Assembly: GCF_000620085.1 (NCBI RefSeq)
Contig: NZ_JHVJ01000005.1
Coordinates: 1-64,000, forward strand
Origin: Marinobacterium jannaschii DSM 6295
Lineage (GTDB): Bacteria; Pseudomonadota; Gammaproteobacteria; Pseudomonadales; Balneatricaceae
Length of the DNA stretch: 64,000 nt
Reading direction: 5' to 3'
Positions 44,606 to 52,137 of this stretch are shown here, piece after piece (position 1 is the stretch's first letter; every line of letters begins with the position of its first letter). The notes below the pieces were generated by a model. It saw nothing but the letters and a program-made list of their open reading frames with translations. It made no database searches and was not told the origin of the DNA. A program made the translations under genes and the position numbers.

Positions 44606-45307
44606 ATGAGTAACAAAGACATCCTCACCTCAATGTATCCCTTTATGGGATCTGAGCAGGGGGAAAAGCCACCGCAGCGCGATAAAACCGATCAGCTTCT
44701 GGAGTCGATTCGCCTGAAGGCTGAGCAGAGCGTTACTGCTAAGCAGGATTTTTTCAGTAAATATAACAGTGTCTTAGCAGATATATCTAAAGCCATTGCT
44801 GATTCATACCGAAACGGCGGGCGGCTGCTTTGTGCCGGTAATGGCGGTTCAGCCTGCGATGCTGCCCATCTGGCGCTGGAGTTTATGCACCCGGTGACGG
44901 CAGGTCGCCCGGCCTTGCCGGCGTACAGCCTGTCGCAGGACAGCGCTATGATTAGCGCCGTTGCCAATGATGTGGGATTTCAGCATGTGCTGGTGCGCCA
45001 GCTGCTGGCGCTGGCGATGCCGAAGGACCTGCTGGTGGTGTTCTCTACCAGTGGCAACTCAGACAATATTACCGCCGCCTGTTTGAAGGCCAAGGCGCTG
45101 GGCCTGACCGTTGTGGCTTTTTCCGGTATGGACGGCGGTGAGCTGGCACGCTGTGCGGCAGTTGATCATTGCCTGATCGTGGAGTCAGACAGTGTACACC
45201 GGATACAGGAGTGCCATCTGACGGCCTATCACATTCTCTGGGATCTGGTTCACACCCTCCTGGCGGATGAGCGTGGCATGCTCGGTGAGCACGGTCGGAC
45301 AAGATAG
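44606..45307 (+). CDS. SIS-domain sugar-phosphate isomerase (GmhA-like) inside the hyp operon
   Basis: A 233-residue protein of the GmhA (sedoheptulose-7-phosphate isomerase) type: residues about 70-225 form the SIS domain with CAGNGGSACDAAHLALEFMH, FSTSGNSDNI and SDSVHRIQECHLTAYHILWDLV, all close to GmhA. An extra 45-residue N-terminus (MSNKDILTSMYPFMGSEQ) is not part of GmhA. It sits between hypC and hypD with 53- and 13-base gaps, clearly in the operon. Classical GmhA serves lipopolysaccharide heptose synthesis; why it belongs to a hydrogenase operon is not known to me. Confidence 0.82.
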   Translation: MSNKDILTSMYPFMGSEQGEKPPQRDKTDQLLESIRLKAEQSVTAKQDFFSKYNSVLADISKAIADSYRNGGRLLCAGNGGSACDAAHLALEFMHPVTAGRPALPAYSLSQDSAMISAVANDVGFQHVLVRQLLALAMPKDLLVVFSTSGNSDNITAACLKAKALGLTVVAFSGMDGGELARCAAVDHCLIVESDSVHRIQECHLTAYHILWDLVHTLLADERGMLGEHGRTR

Positions 45308-45320
45308 AGGTAGCAGAGTA

Positions 45321-46445
45321 ATGAAGTTTGTAGATGAGTTTCGTGATCCTGAGATGGCCCGGGCACTGCTGGATAAGATCCACGCCATCGTCGCCGAAAT
45401 CCCAAAATGCCAGGATAAACCGTTGCAGATTATGGAGGTCTGCGGTGGTCATACCCATTCGATTTTTCGCTATGGGCTGGAAGCGCTGCTGCCAAAACAG
45501 ATTGAGCTGGTGCATGGTCCGGGCTGTCCGGTCTGCGTATTGCCGATGGGACGGGTCGATGACTGTGTCGCGATCGCTGAACAGACGGATGTGATATTCA
45601 CCACCTTCGGCGATGCCATGCGGGTTCCCGGATCCAGGAAGAGCCTGCAGCAGGCCAAGGCAGAGGGCTGTGATGTGCGCATGGTGTACTCGCCGATGGA
45701 CGCGCTGCAACTGGCGCGTCAACATCCGGATAAGCGGGTGGTGTTCTTTGGCTTGGGCTTTGAGACCACCATGCCCAGCACGGCACTGACCCTGCTGCAG
45801 GCAGAAAAAGAGGGGATTGATAACTTCTACCTGTTTTGCAACCACATCACCATTATTCCGACCATCAAGGCGATTCTGGATTCACCGGACATGTATATTG
45901 ATGGCTTCCTCGGCCCGGGCCATGTCAGCATGGTGATCGGTCAGGCACCTTACGAATTTATCTCCAGCCAGTACAACCGGCCGCTGGTGGTGGCCGGCTT
46001 CGAGCCACTGGATGTGCTGCAGTCGTTGTATATGTTGCTGCTTCAGATCCGGGATGGCGAAGCGCGGATCGAAAACCAGTACAAGCGCATAGTGCCAGAG
46101 GGGGGCAACTCTCAGGCCCTGCAGGCGCTGGCGCAGGTATTCGAGTTGCGGGAGTTCTTTGAGTGGCGAGGCCTGGGATCGATCGATCACTCGGGAGTGC
46201 AGTTGCGTCAGGCCTACGCCCGCTATGATGCCGAGAAACAGTTCGTGGTCCCGAACCTCAAGATTGCCGATCCGAAATCCTGTCAGTGCGGTGAGGTATT
46301 GAAAGGGGTGCTGAAGCCCTGGGAATGTAAGGTTTTTGGCAAGCAGTGTACGCCGGAGGTGCCACTGGGTGCCCTGATGGTGTCCACTGAAGGCGCCTGT
46401 TCCGCCTACTATAGCTACGGCAAAATTGACGCTGCAAATATCTGA
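45321..46445 (+). CDS. hypD: Fe-S scaffold HypD
   Basis: A 374-residue HypD, on which the Fe(CN)2CO group is assembled with HypC. The redox-active and cluster cysteines are in MEVCGGHTHSIFRYG, HGPGCPVCVLP and the C-terminal CQCGEVLKGVLKPWECKVFGKQC plus EGACSAYY. ATG 45321 is preferred: the longer frame from 45267 overlaps the SIS gene and lacks family similarity. Confidence 0.96.
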   Translation: MKFVDEFRDPEMARALLDKIHAIVAEIPKCQDKPLQIMEVCGGHTHSIFRYGLEALLPKQIELVHGPGCPVCVLPMGRVDDCVAIAEQTDVIFTTFGDAMRVPGSRKSLQQAKAEGCDVRMVYSPMDALQLARQHPDKRVVFFGLGFETTMPSTALTLLQAEKEGIDNFYLFCNHITIIPTIKAILDSPDMYIDGFLGPGHVSMVIGQAPYEFISSQYNRPLVVAGFEPLDVLQSLYMLLLQIRDGEARIENQYKRIVPEGGNSQALQALAQVFELREFFEWRGLGSIDHSGVQLRQAYARYDAEKQFVVPNLKIADPKSCQCGEVLKGVLKPWECKVFGKQCTPEVPLGALMVSTEGACSAYYSYGKIDAANI

Positions 46446-46468
46446 CGGATACGCAAAGAGAAGTAATC

Positions 46469-47518
46469 ATGACCCAGAAAGCAAAACGCACCCTGACGGC
46501 AAAAACCATCACCATGGCTCACGGTTCTGGCGGCAAGGCGATGCGGGATCTGATCGAGGATGTATTCGTATCTGTGTTTGATAACGAAGACCTGAATGCA
46601 CTGGAGGATCAGGCACGCTTCGATCTGGCAGAGCTGCAGGCCGAGGGCGCTCAGCTGGCCTTTACCACCGACTCTTATGTGGTCGATCCGGTGATTTTCC
46701 CCGGCGGCAATATCGGCACCCTGGCGATCAACGGTACGGTAAACGACCTGGCGGTATCGGGCGCCATTCCCAGGTATCTCTCCTGCAGCATGATTTTGGA
46801 AGAAGGCCTGGATGTCGAACTGCTGCGCCAGGTTGTGGCCTCGATGCGGCAGGCAGCCGACGAGGCCGGAGTGACCATCGTCACGGGCGACACTAAAGTC
46901 GTGCCCAAAGGAAAGGGCGATAAGATCTTCATCAATACCAGCGGGATTGGAGTCATTCCTCGTGGCGTTAATATTGCTGCGACGCGCTCGCAACCGGGAG
47001 ATAAGGTGATCGTCAACGGCTTCGTCGGTGATCATGGTGCCGCTATTCTGAATGCCCGGGGTGATCTGGCGCTGGAGGTTGAGCTTCAGACCGATTGTCA
47101 GCCACTGCATCGCCTGGTGCAGGCGATGCTTGAAGTCTGTCCCGACCTGCATGCCGTACGTGATGCCTCGCGGGGCGGCGTTGCCACGGTACTGAATGAG
47201 TTTGCCGAAACGGCTGAAGTGGCTATCCGCCTCTATGAACAGCAGATTCCGGTACGTACCGAAGTGCGGGGTGTTTGTGAAATTCTTGGCCTGGATGCGC
47301 TCTATTTTGCCAATGAAGGCAAGCTTGTCGCGACGGTGCCTGCAGACAAAGCGGACGCTGTACTGGCCGCGATGCGCAGCACAGCCGAGGGCAGGGACGC
47401 AGCAATTATCGGTGAGGTGATCACAGGCCGGGCAGGGCGGGTTACCGTACAGACCGGGTTTGGCGGCGAAAGGATCATGGATATGCTGGTCGGCGAACAA
47501 TTACCGCGTATCTGCTGA
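46469..47518 (+). CDS. hypE: Carbamoyl dehydratase HypE
   Basis: A 349-residue HypE of the PurM/ThiL ATPase fold that turns a carbamoylated C-terminal cysteine into thiocyanate, the source of the CN ligands. It starts with MAHGSGGKAMRDLI and ends with LPRIC, the essential C-terminal Cys. The carbamoyl donor HypF, its required partner, is not encoded in this window. Last gene of the operon. Confidence 0.96.
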   Translation: MTQKAKRTLTAKTITMAHGSGGKAMRDLIEDVFVSVFDNEDLNALEDQARFDLAELQAEGAQLAFTTDSYVVDPVIFPGGNIGTLAINGTVNDLAVSGAIPRYLSCSMILEEGLDVELLRQVVASMRQAADEAGVTIVTGDTKVVPKGKGDKIFINTSGIGVIPRGVNIAATRSQPGDKVIVNGFVGDHGAAILNARGDLALEVELQTDCQPLHRLVQAMLEVCPDLHAVRDASRGGVATVLNEFAETAEVAIRLYEQQIPVRTEVRGVCEILGLDALYFANEGKLVATVPADKADAVLAAMRSTAEGRDAAIIGEVITGRAGRVTVQTGFGGERIMDMLVGEQLPRIC

Positions 47519-47602
47519 TATGATCTGTCCCTGCAACTTCCGGCCTCGTTGTACACGCTAATACGCCGGATTCGATGACTCTTACTGCAGGGACGCCCCT
47601 CT

Positions 47603-48610
47603 ATGTTCTCAAACAACAGGCAATGGCGCCTGAAAAATGCCGCAGGCACTTGGCTTCTTGCCCTGACCTTGCCTTTGTCCGCACAGGGCGCAGCGGACAA
47701 AGGCAAGATTACGGCAGCCGACATTGTTGCAGCCGATATTGCTGCAGCAAATCAATGTGATGCTAAGCGGGTGAAGTTGCAGGTGCTCGGTTCTGGTGGC
47801 CCGGAGCTGGATGACCGGCGGGCTTCCAGCGGCTATCTGATCTGGATGGATGGTAAGGCGCGGCTGCTGGTGGATATCGGTAGTGGAAGTATGCTGAACT
47901 TCGAGCGCAGTGGCGCCAGAATCGAAGATCTGCAGGCCTTATTGCTGAGCCATCTGCATGTTGACCACAGTGCAGATCTGCCAGCCCTGGTAAAAGCTGC
48001 ATTCTTTACGCCCAGGCAGCAGGATCTGCCGGTATTGGGGCCTTCCGGTAATTACTTGATGCCGTCCACTTCAGACTGGCTGACACAGTTATTCAGCCCG
48101 CAGGGCGCTTATCGTTATCTGAGTGAATATCTGGTGGCAGAGCAGAGATCCAGCTTTAAATTGATTCCGCAGAATATCCCGGCTAAGCCACGCCAGGTCA
48201 GCGAATACCGTATCAATGATCAGATCAGTGTTGCCGCGGTTCCGGTCCATCATGGGCCGATTCCTGCGCTGGCCTGGCAGGTAAGGGCGGCGGGATGCAA
48301 GCTCACCTTCAGCGGCGATATGAGCAACCGCTACCAGACTCTGGCGGGGCTGGCCGCTGGTAGCGATATACTGGTGGCTCACAATGCGGTACCCGCCGGA
48401 GCCAGGGGCGTAGCTCGTGGCCTGCATATGACGCCGGATGAGATAGGGAGTATCGCTGGCCATGCACAGGTTAAACTGCTGCTACTGTCGCATCGCATGA
48501 AACGGACACTGGGGCAGGAGGCTGATACCCAAACGGCTATCCAGGCGCGGTATAATGGCGATATTCGTTTCGCGGATGATCTGCAGCAATTTGTGCCGCC
48601 GGGCCGGTAA
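47603..48610 (+). CDS. Secreted metallo-beta-lactamase-fold hydrolase
   Basis: A 335-residue exported protein: basic start, hydrophobic core and cleavage near LPLSAQGAADK (about residue 32). The MBL domain has the dinuclear zinc motif LLSHLHVDHSADLP, TFSGDMSNRY for the bridging Asp, and LLLSHRM near the end. It resembles RNase-Z-like or lactonase-type MBL proteins; the substrate cannot be named. It starts 84 bases after hypE with no visible terminator between, so read-through from the hyp operon is possible. Confidence 0.82.
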   Translation: MFSNNRQWRLKNAAGTWLLALTLPLSAQGAADKGKITAADIVAADIAAANQCDAKRVKLQVLGSGGPELDDRRASSGYLIWMDGKARLLVDIGSGSMLNFERSGARIEDLQALLLSHLHVDHSADLPALVKAAFFTPRQQDLPVLGPSGNYLMPSTSDWLTQLFSPQGAYRYLSEYLVAEQRSSFKLIPQNIPAKPRQVSEYRINDQISVAAVPVHHGPIPALAWQVRAAGCKLTFSGDMSNRYQTLAGLAAGSDILVAHNAVPAGARGVARGLHMTPDEIGSIAGHAQVKLLLLSHRMKRTLGQEADTQTAIQARYNGDIRFADDLQQFVPPGR

Positions 48611-48700
48611 TATCTGCAGTGCATGAGTTGTTCAGTTAGCAGTCATACTGTTTTGCATAGGCTGCTGCCTGAACCGAAAAGTCTATAAGGGTTGAATAGT

Positions 48701-49447
48701 ATGATGAGAAAACTGGCATTAGCCTGTGTCGCAGTGTTTGCGCTGGGCGGCTGTGTAGAAAGCGGTTCGGTTAAGAATATTGATGCAACGCTGGGTGCGG
48801 CGACTGATCTGGTGCGTGCAGTTACGCTGAATGACGAACAGGCAAAAGCGCTTGCGTTGCAGGCTTCACAGGAGTCGGATAGTAAGAACAAGGTTGCAGC
48901 AGAGAGTTCTGACTATCATAAGCGCCTGGCGCGTATCGTTTCCGGACTGCACAATGAAGACGGCCTGCAGCTGAATTTCAAAGTCTATGAAGATGACAGC
49001 GTCAATGCTTTCGCTATGGCTGACGGTACGGTGCGGGTCTACAGTGGCTTGCTGGACCTGATGACAGACGATGAGGTTCGCTTCGTTATTGGCCATGAGA
49101 TAGGGCACGTGAAGCAGGGGCATTCCCGCAAGGCGATGCAGGTAGCCTATGCGGCATCCGCAGCGCGTAAAGGTGCGGTAGCAACAGGGTCTACGATTGC
49201 GGCACTGGCAGCTTCCGAGATCGGTGCCTTTACTCAGGCGGTGGTGAATGCACAGTTTTCGCAGGCACAGGAGCTGCGGGCCGACAAGTATGCAGTGAAG
49301 TTTATGCGCCGTCACGACTACAATCTGAACGCAGCCCTGAGTGCGATGGGCAAGATGCAGGCCCTGGATCAGGGCGGCTCCCATAGCCTGTTAAGCAGTC
49401 ATCCGCCATCTTCGACACGTGCCGAGCGGATAGAAGATATGCTCTGA
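48701..49447 (+). CDS. M48-family lipoprotein metalloprotease (LoiP/YggG-like)
   Basis: A 248-residue lipoprotein: the signal sequence ends in the lipobox ALGGC (Cys near residue 18). The protease domain has VIGHEIGHVKQGHS (HExxH zinc site), a later ELRADKYAVKFM with the third ligand Glu, and SSHPPSSTRAERI at the end. Escherichia coli LoiP is an outer-membrane quality-control protease induced by low osmolarity. ATG 48701 is chosen over an in-frame TTG at 48692 on spacing from AAGG. Confidence 0.88.
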   Translation: MMRKLALACVAVFALGGCVESGSVKNIDATLGAATDLVRAVTLNDEQAKALALQASQESDSKNKVAAESSDYHKRLARIVSGLHNEDGLQLNFKVYEDDSVNAFAMADGTVRVYSGLLDLMTDDEVRFVIGHEIGHVKQGHSRKAMQVAYAASAARKGAVATGSTIAALAASEIGAFTQAVVNAQFSQAQELRADKYAVKFMRRHDYNLNAALSAMGKMQALDQGGSHSLLSSHPPSSTRAERIEDML

Positions 49448-49470
49448 GGCGGCTCCGTCAGGCAGACACA

Positions 49471-49503
49471 AAAAAGCCCCGGCGTAAAAACCGGGGCTTT
49501 TGC
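49471..49503. terminator. Bidirectional terminator between the M48 protease and phasin genes
   Basis: Arms AAAAGCCCCGG and CCGGGGCTTTT flank CGTAAAAA. T runs occur on both strands, serving the convergent genes at 48701-49447 and 49519-49824. Confidence 0.9.
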
Positions 49504-49518
49504 TATTCAGATGGCTGA

Positions 49519-49824
49519 TTACTTAGCCATTTTCTCGATCTCTGCCATAGCTGCTTCGCGTGCTTCAGTAGCGATAGCAGTGAATGCTTCGCCCTGGCCT
49601 TTCAGCAGTTCGAACAGGTTCTTGTTAGCATTGATGTTGTAGTTGATAACATCTTCAGGAGTCTTCAGAGTCTGAGCTTTTTCTGCTTCAGTTTTGAAGA
49701 AAGCGGTCAGTTGCTCACCGGATTTCTTCTGCTGTTCAACAGACTTAGAGATAGCTTCAGCCTGGATAGTCATCAGGGTTTTAACAGCTTCGAAAGGTTT
49801 CTGCAGATCGACGTTTGCGTTCAT
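49519..49824 (-). CDS. Phasin family protein
   Basis: A 101-residue helical protein of the phasin family, which coats polyhydroxyalkanoate granules: MNANVDLQKPFEAVKTLMT, SVEQQKKSGEQLTAFFKTEAE and NLFELLKGQGEAFTAIATEA. ATG 49824 is preferred because GGAGAG precedes it by five bases; a GTG two codons earlier is possible. No polymer synthase is in the window. The following 250 bases (49825-50078) hold only its promoter region and no gene. Confidence 0.85.
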   Translation of the reverse strand: MNANVDLQKPFEAVKTLMTIQAEAISKSVEQQKKSGEQLTAFFKTEAEKAQTLKTPEDVINYNINANKNLFELLKGQGEAFTAIATEAREAAMAEIEKMAK

Positions 49825-50071
49825 TTTCACTCTCCGTTAGCGAATGTTGCAGTGCACAATATGGGGTTTATTCTAGGCTAATAAATAACCAAGTCAATAG
49901 CTTTTTTTGTGCGCTGCACAAAAATATTTCTTACAGCCATCCAGGCTCGCTGCAGCTACCGACATCCGCAGTATGTGGTGCTAGTGTGAAAATTAAGTGT
50001 ATCGCAGGGAACCTGCCGCCGTGCGGAGCGCCAGCTGCTGAGACGGTGTGTTTCAGGCGGAACTGAGTCTG

Positions 50072-50093
50072 GATGGCATCAGTTGATGCCATC
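50072..50093 (-). terminator. Palindrome over the NlpC-gene stop codon
   Basis: Arms GATGGCATCA (50072-50081) and TGATGCCATC (50084-50093) are perfect inverted copies around GT. The stop codon of the minus-strand NlpC gene (50079-50081) lies inside one arm. There is no T run, so it may stabilise the mRNA end more than terminate. Confidence 0.45.
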
Positions 50094-50579
50094 AGGTCGT
50101 ATGCTTTTCCAGTAGCGCTGACGCCAGTAGGGGTTGTTAAGCTCCGAGATCGTTACGCCGGCACTGGTAGAGGCGTGCATAAAGCGGTCACCGCTCAGGT
50201 AGATCCCGACATGTTGTTTACCCCAACCGGTTTTAAAGAACACCAGATCACCACTGCGACGTTGTGCATCGGATATAGCCGGCCCCGTGGTTGATTGCAG
50301 GCTGGTTGTGCGGGGGAGTTCAATACCCAGGCTTTGGCGATAGCTTAGCTGGGTAAAGCCGGAGCAATCGATACCGCGACGGCTCTGGCCGCCCAGCTGA
50401 TATGGTGTACCGCGCCACTGGCTGAAGTGGTCCATCAGCTTCTGTTGAACCGCAGCAGATGATTTCTGTATGGGGGCAGGGCGGTTATAGCTTTGGTCTT
50501 CGATTTTAATCCGGGGTTGTGAGCTGCTGCAGCCCTGAACGATCAGCGCAATCATCAGCGTAAGCAGTGGTTTTTGCAT
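50079..50579 (-). CDS. NlpC/P60 lipoprotein peptidase (Spr/MepS-like)
   Basis: A 166-residue lipoprotein with lipobox IVQGCSSS (Cys 16) and the NlpC/P60 cysteine peptidase domain: catalytic Cys in RRGIDCSGFTQLSY, His in GKQHVGIYLSGDRF and the polar third residue in MHASTSAGV. Such enzymes cut D-Glu-DAP or DAP-D-Ala bonds in peptidoglycan. Size and order match MepS/NlpC. A single-gene unit read from the minus strand. Confidence 0.9.
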   Translation of the reverse strand: MQKPLLTLMIALIVQGCSSSQPRIKIEDQSYNRPAPIQKSSAAVQQKLMDHFSQWRGTPYQLGGQSRRGIDCSGFTQLSYRQSLGIELPRTTSLQSTTGPAISDAQRRSGDLVFFKTGWGKQHVGIYLSGDRFMHASTSAGVTISELNNPYWRQRYWKSIRPDGIN

Positions 50580-50654
50580 CTGTCTCTCCCTGTTTGACCT
50601 CAGGTATTACCACCTTTGCCGGGCCAGTTTAGCCCGCTGACTCCGACCGCTGGC

Positions 50655-51548
50655 TTAATCGGCCATCCATGGATGGTCCTGTATCATCTCTTTAACGTAG
50701 TCGATAAACAGCCTGACTTTAGGATTCAGGTGGCGGCGGCTGGGATAAACTGCATTTATGGTCACCTGGTTCGCTTTGTACTCTTCCAATACCGGTACAA
50801 GGCTGCCCTGTTCGACCATGCCGGCTGAAAAAGGACGTGGCAATCGGGCGATGCCCAGTCCTTTCTCCGCCATAGAGGCAGCAAAGCTGAGGCTGTTCGC
50901 GCGTACCCGGCCGGATACCGGAATCTGAGCTCCATTTTCCCAGTTATCGAAAGACCAGGACGGATTGGGGCGCTGGATGGTAATGCAGAGGTGATCGGGC
51001 AGGTCCGCCGGGGTGGCGGGTACGCCATACTGTTCGAGATAGGCGGGGCTGGCGAACAGGCCAAGCGTGATACTTGAGATAGGCCGGGCGATCAGGCTTG
51101 AGTCAGCCAGGTCGCCAACCCGCAGCGCAAGGTCATAACCCTCTTCGATCAGGTCGACCACACGGGTACTTAACTCAATATCGACATCCAGCTTCGGGTA
51201 GCGGATCAGAAAGCCTGCCACTACCTCGTCCAGCATGTAAATGCCCATCTCGGTCGGAACGGTAATGCGCAGTTTACCGCGCGGGTCATGCTGGTTGGCT
51301 GCCACCAGGTCCGGTACCTGTTCAAGCTCTTCCACCAGCGGACGACAGCGGTCAAATAGCTCCTGCCCCTCGTCGGTCAGACTTAATTTACGGGTTGAAC
51401 GCTGCAGAAGACGGACGCCCAGATCGTCCTCAAGCTGAGCAATGCGCCGGCTGATAGTTGATTTCTGGATGCCAAGCGTGTCGGCGGCGGCTGTGAAACT
51501 GTTAGTTTCGACAACACGGAGAAACAAGCGAACGTCGTTGAGATTCAT
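50655..51548 (-). CDS. LysR-family transcriptional regulator
   Basis: A 297-residue LTTR: N-terminal HTH (MNLNDVRLFLRVVETNSFTA, then ADTLGIQKSTISRRIAQLE) and the substrate-binding domain (GKLRITVPTEMGIYML, DLALRVGDLADSSLIAR). The sequence falls in the CrgA/DsdC-like subgroup of LysR proteins often annotated as AaeR/YafC-like. No divergent target gene lies next to it; the region to 51623 is short. Effector unknown. Confidence 0.9.
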   Translation of the reverse strand: MNLNDVRLFLRVVETNSFTAAADTLGIQKSTISRRIAQLEDDLGVRLLQRSTRKLSLTDEGQELFDRCRPLVEELEQVPDLVAANQHDPRGKLRITVPTEMGIYMLDEVVAGFLIRYPKLDVDIELSTRVVDLIEEGYDLALRVGDLADSSLIARPISSITLGLFASPAYLEQYGVPATPADLPDHLCITIQRPNPSWSFDNWENGAQIPVSGRVRANSLSFAASMAEKGLGIARLPRPFSAGMVEQGSLVPVLEEYKANQVTINAVYPSRRHLNPKVRLFIDYVKEMIQDHPWMAD

Positions 51549-51623
51549 AGCTGACCGGAAGTCCTTTTATACTTTCAGCCTATGGAACCGCATTATTACG
51601 TTATGTGCAACAATCTGGTGGTA

Positions 51624-51655
51624 GAAAGAGGGCAGATGAGAAATCGCCTGCCCTG
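51624..51655 (-). terminator. Terminator of the arsC-to-pyrophosphohydrolase operon
   Basis: Arms AGGGCAG (51629-51635) and CTGCCCT (51648-51654) form a 7-bp stem; on the minus strand it is followed by CTTTCT. It lies 12 bases after the last stop codon. Confidence 0.65.
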
Positions 51656-51666
51656 AGGGAGCTGTC

Positions 51667-52137
51667 TCAGTCCAGTACCGGCTCGTGCCAGTTAGTGTTC
51701 TTCAGGAACTTGTGAGCGGGGTAGGTTTTGCCGTCTTTACCGGTCTGATCCTTACCGGACTTGACCCAGCCCTGTGGCAGCTCACCGCCACTGTATACAT
51801 CCAGTCCTATCTCGTTGCGGTAATAGGCTAATGTCGCCTCAATTTCCGTTTCGGTTTTGCACAATTTGGACATATTGCTGTCCTGCACCGCAGCCATATC
51901 CTTATCTGCGTCTATACCCAGGATGTGGGCCATACCATAAGTCGTGACCAGGACATCGGCGATGGCATCTCGAACCTCAGACAGGTCGTGTTTTTCGATA
52001 CCTTCTACCATCTCCTGCATCTCTTCCTGGATAAGCTGCAGCTGTTTGCGGGCCTTGTTCCAGTCCGGCGTCTCCATGTCGCCTTTAATATTGCCAAAAA
52101 CGGAGTTCAGGAGGGAAACGTCTGTAAAATTACTCAT
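51667..52137 (-). CDS. MazG-like nucleotide pyrophosphohydrolase
   Basis: A 156-residue all-alpha NTP pyrophosphatase-type protein. The metal-binding core appears as QEEMQEMVEGIEKHDLSEVRDAIADVLVTTYGMAHILGID split over residues 36-75 (ExxE...ExxD pattern). A C-terminal segment with SGGELPQGWVKSGKDQ is seen in phage and bacterial house-cleaning homologues. It overlaps the desulfurase-SufE gene by four bases as the last gene of the operon. Substrate unknown; a non-canonical dNTP is likely. Confidence 0.72.
   Translation of the reverse strand: MSNFTDVSLLNSVFGNIKGDMETPDWNKARKQLQLIQEEMQEMVEGIEKHDLSEVRDAIADVLVTTYGMAHILGIDADKDMAAVQDSNMSKLCKTETEIEATLAYYRNEIGLDVYSGGELPQGWVKSGKDQTGKDGKTYPAHKFLKNTNWHEPVLD

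Noticed and set aside
46415-47500. Long minus-strand open frame opposite hypE
   Set aside because: Antisense shadow of hypE; histidine/cysteine richness follows from the complementary codons.
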